Positions 51,913-61,392 of a DNA stretch of 64,000 nt are shown piece after piece. Numbering within the stretch: the stretch's first letter is position 1; each line of letters begins with the position of its first letter. Source of the stretch: CAVTHW01 sp963734625 (GTDB lineage Bacteria > Acidobacteriota > Terriglobia > Bryobacterales > Bryobacteraceae); the NCBI GenBank assembly GCA_963734625.1, contig CAVTHW010000004.1, positions 67,171 through 131,170 of the forward strand, given 5' to 3'. The translations under genes and the position numbers were made by a program. Below the pieces are notes generated by a model. The model had not been told where the DNA came from, did no database searches, and was given only the letters and a program-made list of their open reading frames with translations.

Positions 51913-53010
51913 ATGGTGCTCAGAAACGCCGGCATGCTCAGCCTGAGTCTTGCGGCGCTGGCACTTTCTTGCGGCTGCGCGGCGCGATTACAGTATCGAT
52001 TGACGCCCGAGGCGTTAACGCCTCCGGAGATGAAGTCTCCGCCGCGAGTTCGGAACGTCGCCGGCCCGCGCTGGTCCAAGGGAGCTTGCGACATTTCGAC
52101 AGGGCCCCTTCGGCTGACATGGCGCGGGCGGGACGCGGAGTTGCGGCTCGGGCTCCAGCCCTCGGACGAGCAGTTGAACGAGTTTCGCGACCGGATCACG
52201 GCGCTCGAAGGGAGCAACTGCCTCGCGGGCGACGGCGCGGGACGCGTGCTGGACGTCGTGGCGTCCTCTCTGACATTGCCATCCAGACGCATCTTCTACG
52301 CTCGCTATGGGAGGTATGAGAGGTCCGCCTCGCTGGATCTGGACACGAACTTCCGGCTGAAGGTCCTGAGCCCGCTGCTGGCTTCCGGGGTGACGGATCT
52401 GAGGGTGGACGCTACCATCCCGGACCAGCCCGGTGCGATCGAGGTCAAGATGAGCCCCGGTCTGGAGGGCTACGAGACGTCGTACTACGAACTGCAGCCA
52501 GCGCCCGGAGGCGGCGTCCGCCCGATCCTGATCTCAGTCGAGCAAACCCGTGACGGCAAGACGGCGCCGGCGGCGAAACCGGCCGGATTCGCTCCGGAAT
52601 TACCCGCGGGCGCGGGGCGCGTGCGGCTGCTATTCATGCGCTGCCGAGGCTGGCGAGATTCGAGACATCATGCTGCTATCCGGTCGAGCCACGCGCCATT
52701 GGAGGCGGCCGGTCGCCGGATCGAGGCGTCCGACGACACTCGGGCTGCCTGCCGGGCCGAGCAGGAAGCTTCTTGCGTTCCCGTGCCGCGCCTGTCGGCC
52801 GTCACGCCGGAGCTGCGCGTCTGGGTGCAAGGGAAGCCGGTCTACGTCACGGTGGGCGCAACACTCTTCAGTGCACTGCGCGGGGCGGTGGCCACCGGCC
52901 TGCGGGTCTCGCGGCCCTGGCACGGCAAGTTGATTCCCGTGACGTCGACGACGTCCCCCGAGGAGTTGCTGAAGCTGGTGCTGATCGGCGGGGAACGGAT
53001 CGAGTGGTGA
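51913..53010 (+). CDS. Lipoprotein of unknown function
   Basis: A 365-residue protein with a signal and lipobox (SLAALALSCGC). The mature part contains strands such as GPLRLTWRGRDAELRLGLQPS and a C-terminal segment of Val/Leu-rich strands (LRVWVQGKPVYVTVGATLFSALRG). No domain was recognised. Cysteines occur singly and at the end (FMRCRGW, RAACRAEQEASC). It stands alone between DUF1385 and VapBC. Confidence 0.6.
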   Translation: MVLRNAGMLSLSLAALALSCGCAARLQYRLTPEALTPPEMKSPPRVRNVAGPRWSKGACDISTGPLRLTWRGRDAELRLGLQPSDEQLNEFRDRITALEGSNCLAGDGAGRVLDVVASSLTLPSRRIFYARYGRYERSASLDLDTNFRLKVLSPLLASGVTDLRVDATIPDQPGAIEVKMSPGLEGYETSYYELQPAPGGGVRPILISVEQTRDGKTAPAAKPAGFAPELPAGAGRVRLLFMRCRGWRDSRHHAAIRSSHAPLEAAGRRIEASDDTRAACRAEQEASCVPVPRLSAVTPELRVWVQGKPVYVTVGATLFSALRGAVATGLRVSRPWHGKLIPVTSTTSPEELLKLVLIGGERIEW

Positions 53011-53034
53011 ACGGTAAAGCGCCGATCCGCGCCG

Positions 53035-53430
53035 CTACGGGAGGAGGACCTTCAGGTCTGTCGCGGCGAAATCGCCGCCTGTCGCGAGCACGGCCTCACG
53101 GCGGGATTCCGCGAGGGCATAGACCGCGCAATCGCCGAAATTGAGCTGTGCAGGGTGGCCCAGTCCCTTTCCGTACCGTCCAAACGCGGCGACCGCCAGT
53201 CTTGCCTGGGGCTGGTCAAACGGGACGATTTCGCACCTCAATTCCTCGACCTGTTTGTAGAGCAGGGGGACGGCCGCTTCGCCGATCCGGACCCTAAGAA
53301 CCATGCCGGCTTCAAGCAGCGAAACCGACGAAATCAAGCGGCTGGAGGCAGCCCCGATCAGGTCGAGCAGCGACCCCCGTCGGGCTTCCCCCAGTGCGAT
53401 CGCGATGAGCACCGAAGTGTCAATCACCAT
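53035..53430 (-). CDS. vapC: VapC-family PIN-domain ribonuclease toxin
   Basis: A 131-residue PIN-domain protein: MVIDTSVLIAIALGE (first Asp), SSVSLLEAGMVL (Glu) and LNFGDCAVYALAESR (Asp, about residue 100), together forming the metal site. VapC toxins cut structured RNAs such as tRNA or rRNA. The start shares one base with the antitoxin stop (TGATG), so the pair is coupled. Confidence 0.92.
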   Translation of the reverse strand: MVIDTSVLIAIALGEARRGSLLDLIGAASSRLISSVSLLEAGMVLRVRIGEAAVPLLYKQVEELRCEIVPFDQPQARLAVAAFGRYGKGLGHPAQLNFGDCAVYALAESRREAVLATGGDFAATDLKVLLP

Positions 53431-53711
53431 CAGCGTGGGATCCCGAACTCGTCGTAACCCAGAATTTCCTCGGGGCTGCGGGCGTCGACGACCGGCAGAG
53501 CGGCGATTCTGTCCGTGAGTGCATCGATTCGCGCCCGGTCAAGGGACCGGGGTGTCTTCCGGAGCTTCTCCTCGAGGGCGGAGATCACCGCATCGCTGAG
53601 CGTCACGCCCAACCGTTTGCTGACTTGCTCGGCCAAACGGTGGGCGGCGGGATTCTTGACGTACAGCGTGCGCGCTTTCCCAGCCGACTTCCTGGTCTTC
53701 ATCGTCTTCAT
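53430..53711 (-). CDS. vapB: VapB-type antitoxin
   Basis: A 93-residue protein (from MKTMKTRKSAGKARTLYVKN). The N-terminal half (LYVKNPAAHRLAEQVSKRLG and LSDAVISALEEKLRK) resembles the Rv0623-type VapB fold: a strand, then two helices for operator binding. The tail (ALPVVDARSPEEILGYDEFGIPR) is the toxin-binding part, with the conserved DE.G.P end. The start is ATG 53711 or 53702. Confidence 0.85.
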   Translation of the reverse strand: MKTMKTRKSAGKARTLYVKNPAAHRLAEQVSKRLGVTLSDAVISALEEKLRKTPRSLDRARIDALTDRIAALPVVDARSPEEILGYDEFGIPR

Positions 53712-53770
53712 TGTAGGGCAATCCCAAGGGATATACCAGCATCCGGGTGGTGCGCCAGTTTTGTGTTGGT

Positions 53771-53908
53771 CTACTTGAGGCGAATCAAGCGGATTATGGA
53801 CCAGAGCAGCGTCAGTAAGGAAATAGTAAAAGTGACGGGCCGGTACCACCTTGGGCTGCGGGGCAGGTTCAGATGCCTCTTGAAGTGGTCGCCCAGAAGC
53901 TCGAACAT
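53771..53908 (-). CDS. 45-residue putative single-helix protein
   Basis: The frame MFELLGDHFKRHLNLPRSPR ends with a hydrophobic helix (FTISLLTLLWSIIRLI) and LK. It lies between vapB and the DUF1080 gene. No ribosome site is clear and no family is recognised; it could be a small membrane peptide or chance. Confidence 0.3.
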   Translation of the reverse strand: MFELLGDHFKRHLNLPRSPRWYRPVTFTISLLTLLWSIIRLIRLK

Positions 53909-53936
53909 CGCGCAACGATTATAGCAGCGCCCGGGT

Positions 53937-54572
53937 CTAGCGCTTGGACAGGTCGCGGATGTAGATGTCCTTGAAGCGCATGTCGCCCAAGCCGCCCGAG
54001 TGCAACTGAAGCGAGATCGTTCCGTCGAACGACTTCGGGGTCGGATCGGTGAAGTCGATGATCTTGACCCCGTTCAGGTGGGCGATCATGTGGTTGCCCT
54101 CCACGATCAGCAGCAAATCGTTCCAATCGGTGGGCTTGATCACGTACTCGTACTCGGGTGAAGGCCAGGCGATCCAGGCGCGGCCGTCGCCATAGAGGCC
54201 GCCGGTGTGGTGGTTGAGCGTGCGGTCAATCTCAAACTGCATCCCTTGCGACAGGTCGACCGTGCCGGGCTTGAACCGGGAGTGAAAGAAAACGCCGCTG
54301 TTGCCGTCGGCCTCGCACTTGAAGCGCAGCGAGAGCCAGAAATCCTTGTAGTCCTTGGCGGTCATCAGGTAGCCGTACTCTTTGGTGACGCCCTGTCCGT
54401 GTATGACGCCGTCTTCGACGTCCCATTTCTCGTTGCCCACCTTGACCCACCCGGTCAGGTCCTTGCCGTTGAACAGGGAGACCCACTGCTCGTTGGGCAG
54501 AGGCTCGCGACCCCTCGGGGTTTGGGCCAGGAGCAGAACCGGGAAAACGATCGCAAAAATTAGCGTGCGCAT
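53937..54572 (-). CDS. DUF1080 exported protein (3-keto-disaccharide hydrolase family)
   Basis: A 211-residue protein with a signal (MRTLIFAIVFPVLLLAQ). The DUF1080 pattern is clear: WVSLFNGKDLTGWVKVG, GVIHGQGVTKEYGYLMTAKDY, DFWLSLRFKCEADGNSGVFFHSR, TDWNDLLLIVEGNHMIAHLNG. The fold is concanavalin-like; family members act on 3-keto-glycosides, cleaving the bond after C3 oxidation. It is divergent from the TIM-barrel gene across 25 bases. The neighbouring Gfo/Idh/MocA gene could supply the C3 oxidation. Confidence 0.9.
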   Translation of the reverse strand: MRTLIFAIVFPVLLLAQTPRGREPLPNEQWVSLFNGKDLTGWVKVGNEKWDVEDGVIHGQGVTKEYGYLMTAKDYKDFWLSLRFKCEADGNSGVFFHSRFKPGTVDLSQGMQFEIDRTLNHHTGGLYGDGRAWIAWPSPEYEYVIKPTDWNDLLLIVEGNHMIAHLNGVKIIDFTDPTPKSFDGTISLQLHSGGLGDMRFKDIYIRDLSKR

Positions 54573-54597
54573 TGGTGTTAAATATTATCATAAGCCA

Positions 54598-55431
54598 ATG
54601 GACTACACATTCCGGCATTCCATGTGCAACGAGGCGTTCAAGGATTCGACGTTCGCCGAAACATGCAGGGCGATCCGCAAGGCCGGCTACACCGGGATCG
54701 AACTTGCGCCGTTCACGCTGGCGGAAGATCCTTCGCGGCTCACCGCCGGCGAACGCAAAGAGTTTCGGGACAAGATCGAGTCCGAGGGCCTGACTTTCGT
54801 GGGTTTGCACTGGCTGATGGTCGGACCCCAGGGGTTGCACGTCACCACGCCGGACGCCGCATTACGGGAGCGCAGTTGGGCGTACGTCGGGAGCCTGATC
54901 GACCTCTGCGCGGATTTGGGGCCGGAGGCGGTGATGGTCTTCGGCTCCCCCAACCAGCGGCGCACCACGGGCGGGCTGAGCCGCGAGGAAGCCACACGGC
55001 ATTTCGCCGACGGATTCGCGTCGCTCGCGCCGCACGCCGCCGAGCGGGGGGTAACGGTTCTTCTGGAGGCGCTGCCCATCGGCCAGTGCGACGTGGTTCA
55101 GACGCTGGATGAGGCGGCCGGCATCGTAAAACAAATTGGAAGCCCGCGCATACAAACGATGTTCGATGTGCACAACGCCGTCGACGAGATCGAGCCGCAC
55201 GCCAGCCTGGTGGAACGGCACTTCGGCTGCATCCGCCACGTTCACCTGAATGAATTGGATGGCCGCTACTGCGGAGCTGGGGATTACGATTTCAAGCCGG
55301 TTCTGGAGGTTCTGCGGAGGCGCCGCTACGCCGGCTGGCTGTCCCTGGAGGCCTTCGATTTCACGCCGGGCGCGGAAACGCTGGGCACCCGGTCGTTGCG
55401 CCATCTGGAGTCCGAAATCGGCCGGCTCTGA
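54598..55431 (+). CDS. Sugar phosphate isomerase/epimerase-family TIM barrel
   Basis: A 277-residue AP-endonuclease-2-type barrel. Strand ends show GIELAPF, VGLHWLM, VMVFGSPNQRRT, LLEALP (metal Glu), MFDVHNAVDE (Asp/His), HVHLNELDGRYCGAGDYDF (His and Asp) and WLSLEAFDF (Glu). There is no signal, so it is cytoplasmic. The TIM-barrel protein, the DUF1080 protein and the oxidoreductase make a compact sugar-oxidation set. Confidence 0.88.
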   Translation: MDYTFRHSMCNEAFKDSTFAETCRAIRKAGYTGIELAPFTLAEDPSRLTAGERKEFRDKIESEGLTFVGLHWLMVGPQGLHVTTPDAALRERSWAYVGSLIDLCADLGPEAVMVFGSPNQRRTTGGLSREEATRHFADGFASLAPHAAERGVTVLLEALPIGQCDVVQTLDEAAGIVKQIGSPRIQTMFDVHNAVDEIEPHASLVERHFGCIRHVHLNELDGRYCGAGDYDFKPVLEVLRRRRYAGWLSLEAFDFTPGAETLGTRSLRHLESEIGRL

Positions 55432-55476
55432 CCGGCCACGAGTTGGAGTACACTAGTCATTTCGTTGGGAGGGCCT

Positions 55477-56771
<1,295 letters not shown>

Positions 56772-56825
56772 ACCGCTGCCTCCGACTGAGGGGTGCGCGA
56801 CACAAACAGAATGTCCACGTGGGGT

Positions 56826-56921
56826 CTGGCTTTCAGCCAGCCGCCGGCTTTTGAGTCGGCGTTTCTTCGGGCTGTCGCAAGACGCCGGGCCAAAGCCCGG
56901 CGGCAGCCAGAAATGGCTGCC
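56826..56921. repeat. Cluster of REP-like GC hairpins between convergent genes
   Basis: At least three perfect short hairpins occur in ~100 bases. CTGGCT/AGCCAG is at 56826-56840 (3-base loop). GCCGGGC/GCCCGGC is at 56884-56901 (CAAA loop). GGCAGCCA/TGGCTGCC is at 56902-56921 (GAAA loop). They lie between two converging genes, as expected for REP-type elements or bidirectional transcript ends. Confidence 0.6.
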
Positions 56922-56980
56922 CCACAAGCTGCCTGCCGTTCCCAGTTTGGATAACGGCGAGTGCTCTCAACCAAGGGCTG

Positions 56981-58198
56981 TTAGCGGGTGAACGCCAGCG
57001 CCGCGAAGCTCACGGCGCTTTGCTCGTCGATGTTCCACTGCTCGTAGCACAACGACTCGCCTTTGACCCCGGGCACGGCGGCGAGGAAGGTGTAGAGCGT
57101 CGAGGCTCCGCACCAGCGAAGATCGTCGTTGTGCTGCCGCGCCCGCTCCCAGAACCCCCGGGCGTCGCCCGCCAGGACCCGCTCGATTGCTTCGGCGTCC
57201 TGCTCCGCGACGCCGGTCATCAGGCCTTGTCCGGCTTCGGCGGCGAAGGAATCCCCGTAGCGTGGGCCGATGTGCGCCAGGTCGATCCCCAGCACCCACA
57301 ACAGGCGATCGGCCTCCCTGGCCGCAATCTCGCCGAGAGCGCCGAGGAAGCGCGCCACCGCTGGATCGTCCTCCGGCGCGCCGCCTCCGTTCAGGCTTTG
57401 CACGAACGATCCGCACAAGACCGGCAGAATCCGCACATTGGCGCCGAATAGGTGCTGCAGGAAGAGAACCTGAAATTCAATCGAATGCTCCACGGCGTGG
57501 CAGTAGTCTTCCAGGATGATCGCATCGCCGGCCTTGGCCACCAGTTCGTCCACCAAAGCCGCGTCCGTCACCGTCTCGCCCAGCGGCGTCACGTAGGGCT
57601 TGCGCGTGAGACCGAACCGCTCGGGCTGCCCGTAGTGCGACGTGCCCAGAATCACGAAAGTCCGGTCCTTGTCCTGCGGCCGCAGGGCGCCGTATGCCGC
57701 GCGGTAGCACGGCCGGCCTCCTTCCAGGCTGATGTGCGGGGCCGCGATGCCGATGAGGTTTCGCTCGGATGCCGCCGGAGCGTCGTGGTCCAGATACTCG
57801 GCGAGCAGCGCCGAAAGCTCGTCCGCTTCGGCCGGGTAAGCCCCGCCGGCGTGCGAGGGATAGCGCGCGGGCGCCTCCGTGAAGGCCCGCAGCCGGGCGT
57901 CCCTCAGCTCCTGGTAGACTTCGTCATCCAGGAACCCCGCCTGGCTCAGCGCGCCGATCAAGTGCTCTTCCAGTTCGCCTACCTGAAGCTCTCCGGTGAT
58001 CTGGACCAGCGCCTGGCGGAGATCGAGGTCCGTCCCCTCTCCGTCGAAGAAACGCAGGCAATCTACCAGCGGCGGAGGAATGATGATGGTAGCGTCGGAG
58101 AATTGGAGGGCATCCCGAATCAGCAGTCCCGGCCTGTCCGGAACGGGCGACCGCATGAAATCCAGGTTGACTCTGAGCCGGGGCAGTTGCTGTGGCAT
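56981..58198 (-). CDS. MEMO-family protein (AmmeMemoRadiSam system protein B) with N-terminal extension
   Basis: A 405-residue protein. From about residue 132 it matches the MEMO1 family: YPSHAGGAYPAEADELSALL, LIGIAAPHISLEGGRPCYRAAY (H), VILGTSHYG (H), LEDYCHAVEHSIEFQVLFLQHL (H, E) and VLGIDLAHIGPRYGD. The residues around the histidines could bind metal, and some relatives are dioxygenase-like. The N-terminal ~120 residues (GLLIRDALQFSDATIIIPPPLV) form a separate helical/winged domain resembling peptide-recognition (PqqD-like) elements; this is inference. No radical-SAM or AMMECR1 gene is adjacent. Confidence 0.82.
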   Translation of the reverse strand: MPQQLPRLRVNLDFMRSPVPDRPGLLIRDALQFSDATIIIPPPLVDCLRFFDGEGTDLDLRQALVQITGELQVGELEEHLIGALSQAGFLDDEVYQELRDARLRAFTEAPARYPSHAGGAYPAEADELSALLAEYLDHDAPAASERNLIGIAAPHISLEGGRPCYRAAYGALRPQDKDRTFVILGTSHYGQPERFGLTRKPYVTPLGETVTDAALVDELVAKAGDAIILEDYCHAVEHSIEFQVLFLQHLFGANVRILPVLCGSFVQSLNGGGAPEDDPAVARFLGALGEIAAREADRLLWVLGIDLAHIGPRYGDSFAAEAGQGLMTGVAEQDAEAIERVLAGDARGFWERARQHNDDLRWCGASTLYTFLAAVPGVKGESLCYEQWNIDEQSAVSFAALAFTR

Positions 58199-58231
58199 GC
58201 AGCAACCATCATAAGCTGTCAGCCGAGTGGC

Positions 58232-58534
58232 TCAGGCGCCCACCCTGTTAATCGCGCCTAGCAGGAATGCGACCAGGTTCCACGCCACCAGGCCCGCGTA
58301 GAACAGCGTCGCGCCTTTCAACAGCCGGTGGCGGCCCCTTCGCCAGCAATAGACGGCCAGGCTCAGAGCCAGCACCTTGACCAAGGCCAGCCCCGCCAGC
58401 GGCGAGCCCGCGCTGTTCATCAGAAACCGGACGATCGGATTCGCCTCATGAACCCCGATCGCCAGAACGGCCAGGGTGGTCAGCAGGTCCAGCAGTTGCA
58501 AATAGGCGAATTGGGCCAGCAGGCTTGGCACCAT
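58232..58534 (-). CDS. DUF5658-like small membrane protein
   Basis: A 100-residue protein with three hydrophobic helices. LLDLLTTLAVLAIGVHEANPIVRFLMNS is the DUF5658-type signature (D..TT......EANP). Function unknown. It starts by a codon at 58534 and ends 33 bases before the MEMO gene start, on the same strand. Confidence 0.78.
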   Translation of the reverse strand: MVPSLLAQFAYLQLLDLLTTLAVLAIGVHEANPIVRFLMNSAGSPLAGLALVKVLALSLAVYCWRRGRHRLLKGATLFYAGLVAWNLVAFLLGAINRVGA

Positions 58535-58676
58535 CCTGCCTAGAGAATACGCCCTAGCATTGGGCCTGTAAATACCGGAACGTAATACGGAGCCTTAGTA
58601 CGTTCGTACTCAGTAGGGTCCGATAAAGTGTTGCGTGGGATCAGGCTGGACGCCAGCTCTGACGATAGATACTTGC
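58535..58676. other. Short interval before the truncated glycosyltransferase
   Basis: 142 bases without a gene. It contains a perfect TACGTTC/GAACGTA-type near-palindrome around CCGGAACGTAATACGG, but no convincing promoter was identified. Confidence 0.3.
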
Positions 58677-59936
58677 ATGTGCCAAAAGAGCCCTCGTCCA
58701 GCTCGAATTCTGATGCTGGCGCCCGCCTGTGTCAACGCGTGGGGGCCGGAGGCGATCGTCAACGCCAAGTTCGCTAGAGCTTTGATCCGCCGGGGGCACG
58801 ACGTCGACGTTATCAGCGCCGAATATGACTCACGCAAATACTACTACCCGCCGGTCCCGGAAGCCCTGGCGGATCCTCTTGCTGGACGGTGCGAGGCTAT
58901 CAAGACACCGCGGGGCCACGGGTTCGAAAGCGTCATCTGGCATGGGCGGGCCTTCCTGAAGACCGGGTACTTCTTTCCCGGTATAGGATGGGCGGCCGCC
59001 GCGGTCAGGCGGGCGGTCACCCTGTTCAAGACGCGGGCCTACGACGTGGTGCTCTCACGAGACTCCCCTTCCGAAGTGGTGGCACTGACGCTTGCCAAGA
59101 CACTAGGGGCGCATTGGATTGCGAACTGGAATGATCCATATCCCACCCAACGCTACCCGGCGCCCTACGGCGGCGGTCCCTCAGCGCGGCTTGGCTTCTG
59201 GGGGAATGGGCTGCTCGAGGAAATCGCGAAACATGCGGCCTGGCACACTTTTCCGTGCGAACGCCTGCGCGATTACATGCTATCGTACTTTCCGAGTTCG
59301 ATTCGGGACCGGACCAGCATAGTTCCACACATTGCTCAGGGTAACGGGACAGGGCGTGCACCGAAGCCAGTTAGCTCCGGCGGCATGCGAATCGTATTCG
59401 CGGGGAAGTTGCTTCCCCCGCGCCGCGTGGATTGTTTTGCGGCGGGGTTGCGTCTCTTCGTTCAGCGGGAAGATCTAAGCCCCAATGATATTCGTATTGA
59501 GTTTATGGGGGTTGTATCCTCGGAGCTAACTCGGACGCTGGCTGACTGCCAGGTGAGCGAATACTGTACGATGCCCGGCCCGGTACCTTATCACAGCGCC
59601 GTATCAGAGGTATCGCGGGCGGATGTTGCGTTACTTCTTGAGGCGGACTGCGCTGAAGGAGTGTTCCTGCCGTCAAAACTCGCCGATTACGTCCAATGCG
59701 GGCGGCCCGTTCTCGCGGTCGGCCCCAGGGTCGGGACGGTCCGCGACCTGATCACACAGCACGGCGGCGGAATGGCGGCTTCCAGCAGATCGACCGAGGA
59801 AATCGCCGCTGCGTTAACGAAGATGTATCAAGCCTGGCGTCGGGGCGACCTGGATGCGAAGTATGACGTCACTGCGCTCAAAGCCCACTTCAGCGAAGAG
59901 CAAGCGGTCTCGGTTTTCGAGCAGATGAAGAGGAAC
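58677..59936 (+). CDS. Glycosyltransferase (GT4-like), truncated at an apparent sequence junction
   Basis: About 420 residues of a GT-B-type enzyme. The N-domain is RILMLAPACVNAWGPEAIVNAKFARALIRRGHDVDVIS, and the C-domain has ADVALLLEADCAEGVFLPSKLADYVQCGRPVLAVGP, the nucleotide-sugar binding loop. Homology stops near HFSEEQAVSVFEQMKR. The frame then runs on to 60218 as the complement of a VIT-type gene, so the real C-terminus is missing. No signal; cytoplasmic. Start is ATG 58677 (MCQKSPRPARIL). Confidence 0.78.
59924..59936. other. Apparent chimeric junction
   Basis: The GT4-like reading frame loses homology at 59931-59936 on the plus strand, and the VIT-type protein on the minus strand loses its homology at 59924-59935 (FPAALPFLFI). 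The few shared bases (GATGAAGAGGAA) can belong to either side. Left of the point the genes look acidobacterial and intact; right of it they look proteobacterial and frameshifted. Confidence 0.7.
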
Positions 59937-60424
59937 GGCAGCGCAGCCGGGAAGCTGCAGGCGGATACCCAGCCAGCCGGCGGCCAGGCCGCCGAACACG
60001 TCTTCCTTGCGCAGGCGATTGAGCGGTATCTGGTCGGTACGCATGCGTTGCACGATGGTGTCGTACAGCGATCGCCGCTGGCCTTCCTCGGTCACCCGCG
60101 CCAGCAACCCGTCGAGTTCGTCCGCGACAGGCGCGCGCGTCATCGGCCGAGCCGGTCCTCTGGACCTTCAGTCGCAGGCGAAGAATCCGGCCTCGCTCGA
60201 AGGCTGGCCAGCACGTAAAACATGCCGTCGATCAGGCCCCAGGCGAGGTTGCACCCGAGGATGGCGATCAGCATTTCGCGCGCGCCGGCGCGGCCCTCCT
60301 CCTCGATCACAAGGCCCGCACCGAGCGTGAACGTCAGCGTCATGATCAGCCCGACGGATCCGCCCATCCGCGATCCCGGATCGAGGTATTTGGTGCGGAA
60401 TGATTGGCGGCGATGGTCGTTCAT
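59924..60424 (-). pseudogene. VIT1/CCC1-type membrane transporter fragment, frameshifted and truncated
   Basis: The start is MNDHRRQSFRTKYLDPGSRMG, followed by SVGLIMTLTFTLGAGLVIEEEG, AREMLIAILGCNLAWGLIDGMFYVL, and in another frame VADELDGLLARVTEEGQRRSLYDTIV and RKEDVFGGLAAGWLG, then LPFLFI in the third frame. This matches VIT1/CCC1-type proteins (membrane metal-ion transporter-related). About half the protein is present before the junction. At least two single-base shifts are needed, near 60142 and 59960. The gene starts in overlap (ATGA) with the symporter-type gene. Confidence 0.72.
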
Positions 60425-61290
60425 TGTCGTTCTCCCAGGAAGCCGGGCCCCTTCCAAGAATAGCGCGAGCGCCAGATCGCGTACGGCGTGACCGTCAGGG
60501 CGGTCACAACCAGGACAGGATGGTCGCTTTGACGCCCGGAGGCGCCGAATTCAAGGCCGCGGCCAGCAGCGCAAGCCCCGGGTTGCGCAGTGCGGTCGAG
60601 ATGGCGACGGCCGTGCGGGTGGCCGGATGCGGACCGCCGAGGAGGTGTCCGACGGCAAGCGCCGCAAGCGTGGCCAGCACGATCGCGCTGGCGACCCGCA
60701 GCCCGGTCGCGATCAAGACGCTCCAGAATCCAAGGATGGCCAGCAGCGCCAGTGCGCCGAGCAGCCAGCGACCGGCCCGGGCAAGACGCGGACGCAGCCA
60801 CGCGGCCGCTGGGCCGTGCATCTGCCCGAGGCCGACGCCGAGCGCCGGGGCAGGAACTGTGCGAGAAGGACCTGTCGCAACAGATGCCATGGCGAAATGG
60901 TCGCGCTGGCGGCATAAAACTCGTCGAGCAACGCGAGCGACAATGGCGCCGTCGATCACCGCGAGCAGCGCGATGGTCACCTGCAATCCGGGCGCAAAAT
61001 CGCGGTCCGCTTCCGCGGCGAGCGACCTGCGCGGCGCAACAACCAGCACGATGGCCATCGCCGCCATGCCGAGCACCGACAGCACGTGGCAGCTGGAACT
61101 GTCCATGTCCGTGACCAGAGTAATGACGGGAACCGCAACCAGCACGGCGAAGAGCGACTTGAGCATCAGCGCAGGACGCCTCCACGCTCGCACGAAGTCC
61201 CGCAGTTCGTAGACCGACGCTGAACATCACCACGAACACGGTCGCGACCGCGAACGCGGAGACGATCCATTCCGGAACCAGGCCAGCCAT
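60421..61290 (-). pseudogene. Bile-acid:sodium-symporter-type membrane protein, multiply frameshifted
   Basis: Pieces of one ~290-residue protein fall in different frames: MAGLVPEWIVSAFAVATVFV and MFSVGLR, then RPALMLKSLFAVLVAVPVITL, AEADRDFAPGLQVTIALLAVIDG, MSLALLDEFYAASATISPWH, WLLGALALLAILGFWSVLI, AISTALRNPGLALLAAALNS and finally VVTALTVTPYAIWRSRYS. About nine helices and the NPG helix break resemble the BASS/bile-acid symporter family. At least four indels are needed. The last codons (ERQ stop) overlap the VIT start. The cargo is unknown. Confidence 0.68.
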
Positions 61291-61392
61291 ATGGGTGCGC
61301 CCCGCGAACGAGCAGTTCAGCCGGTCCGCATTAGGGGGGATGGTTAGAATGCCGTCAACGACGAGTGCAGAACGATTGAAATGGAGATCGAC

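Noticed and set aside
59937..60218. C-terminal extension of the GT4-like protein to 527 residues
   Set aside because: From about 59940 the plus-strand frame is the complement of a recognisable VIT-type gene, so the extension is not real protein.
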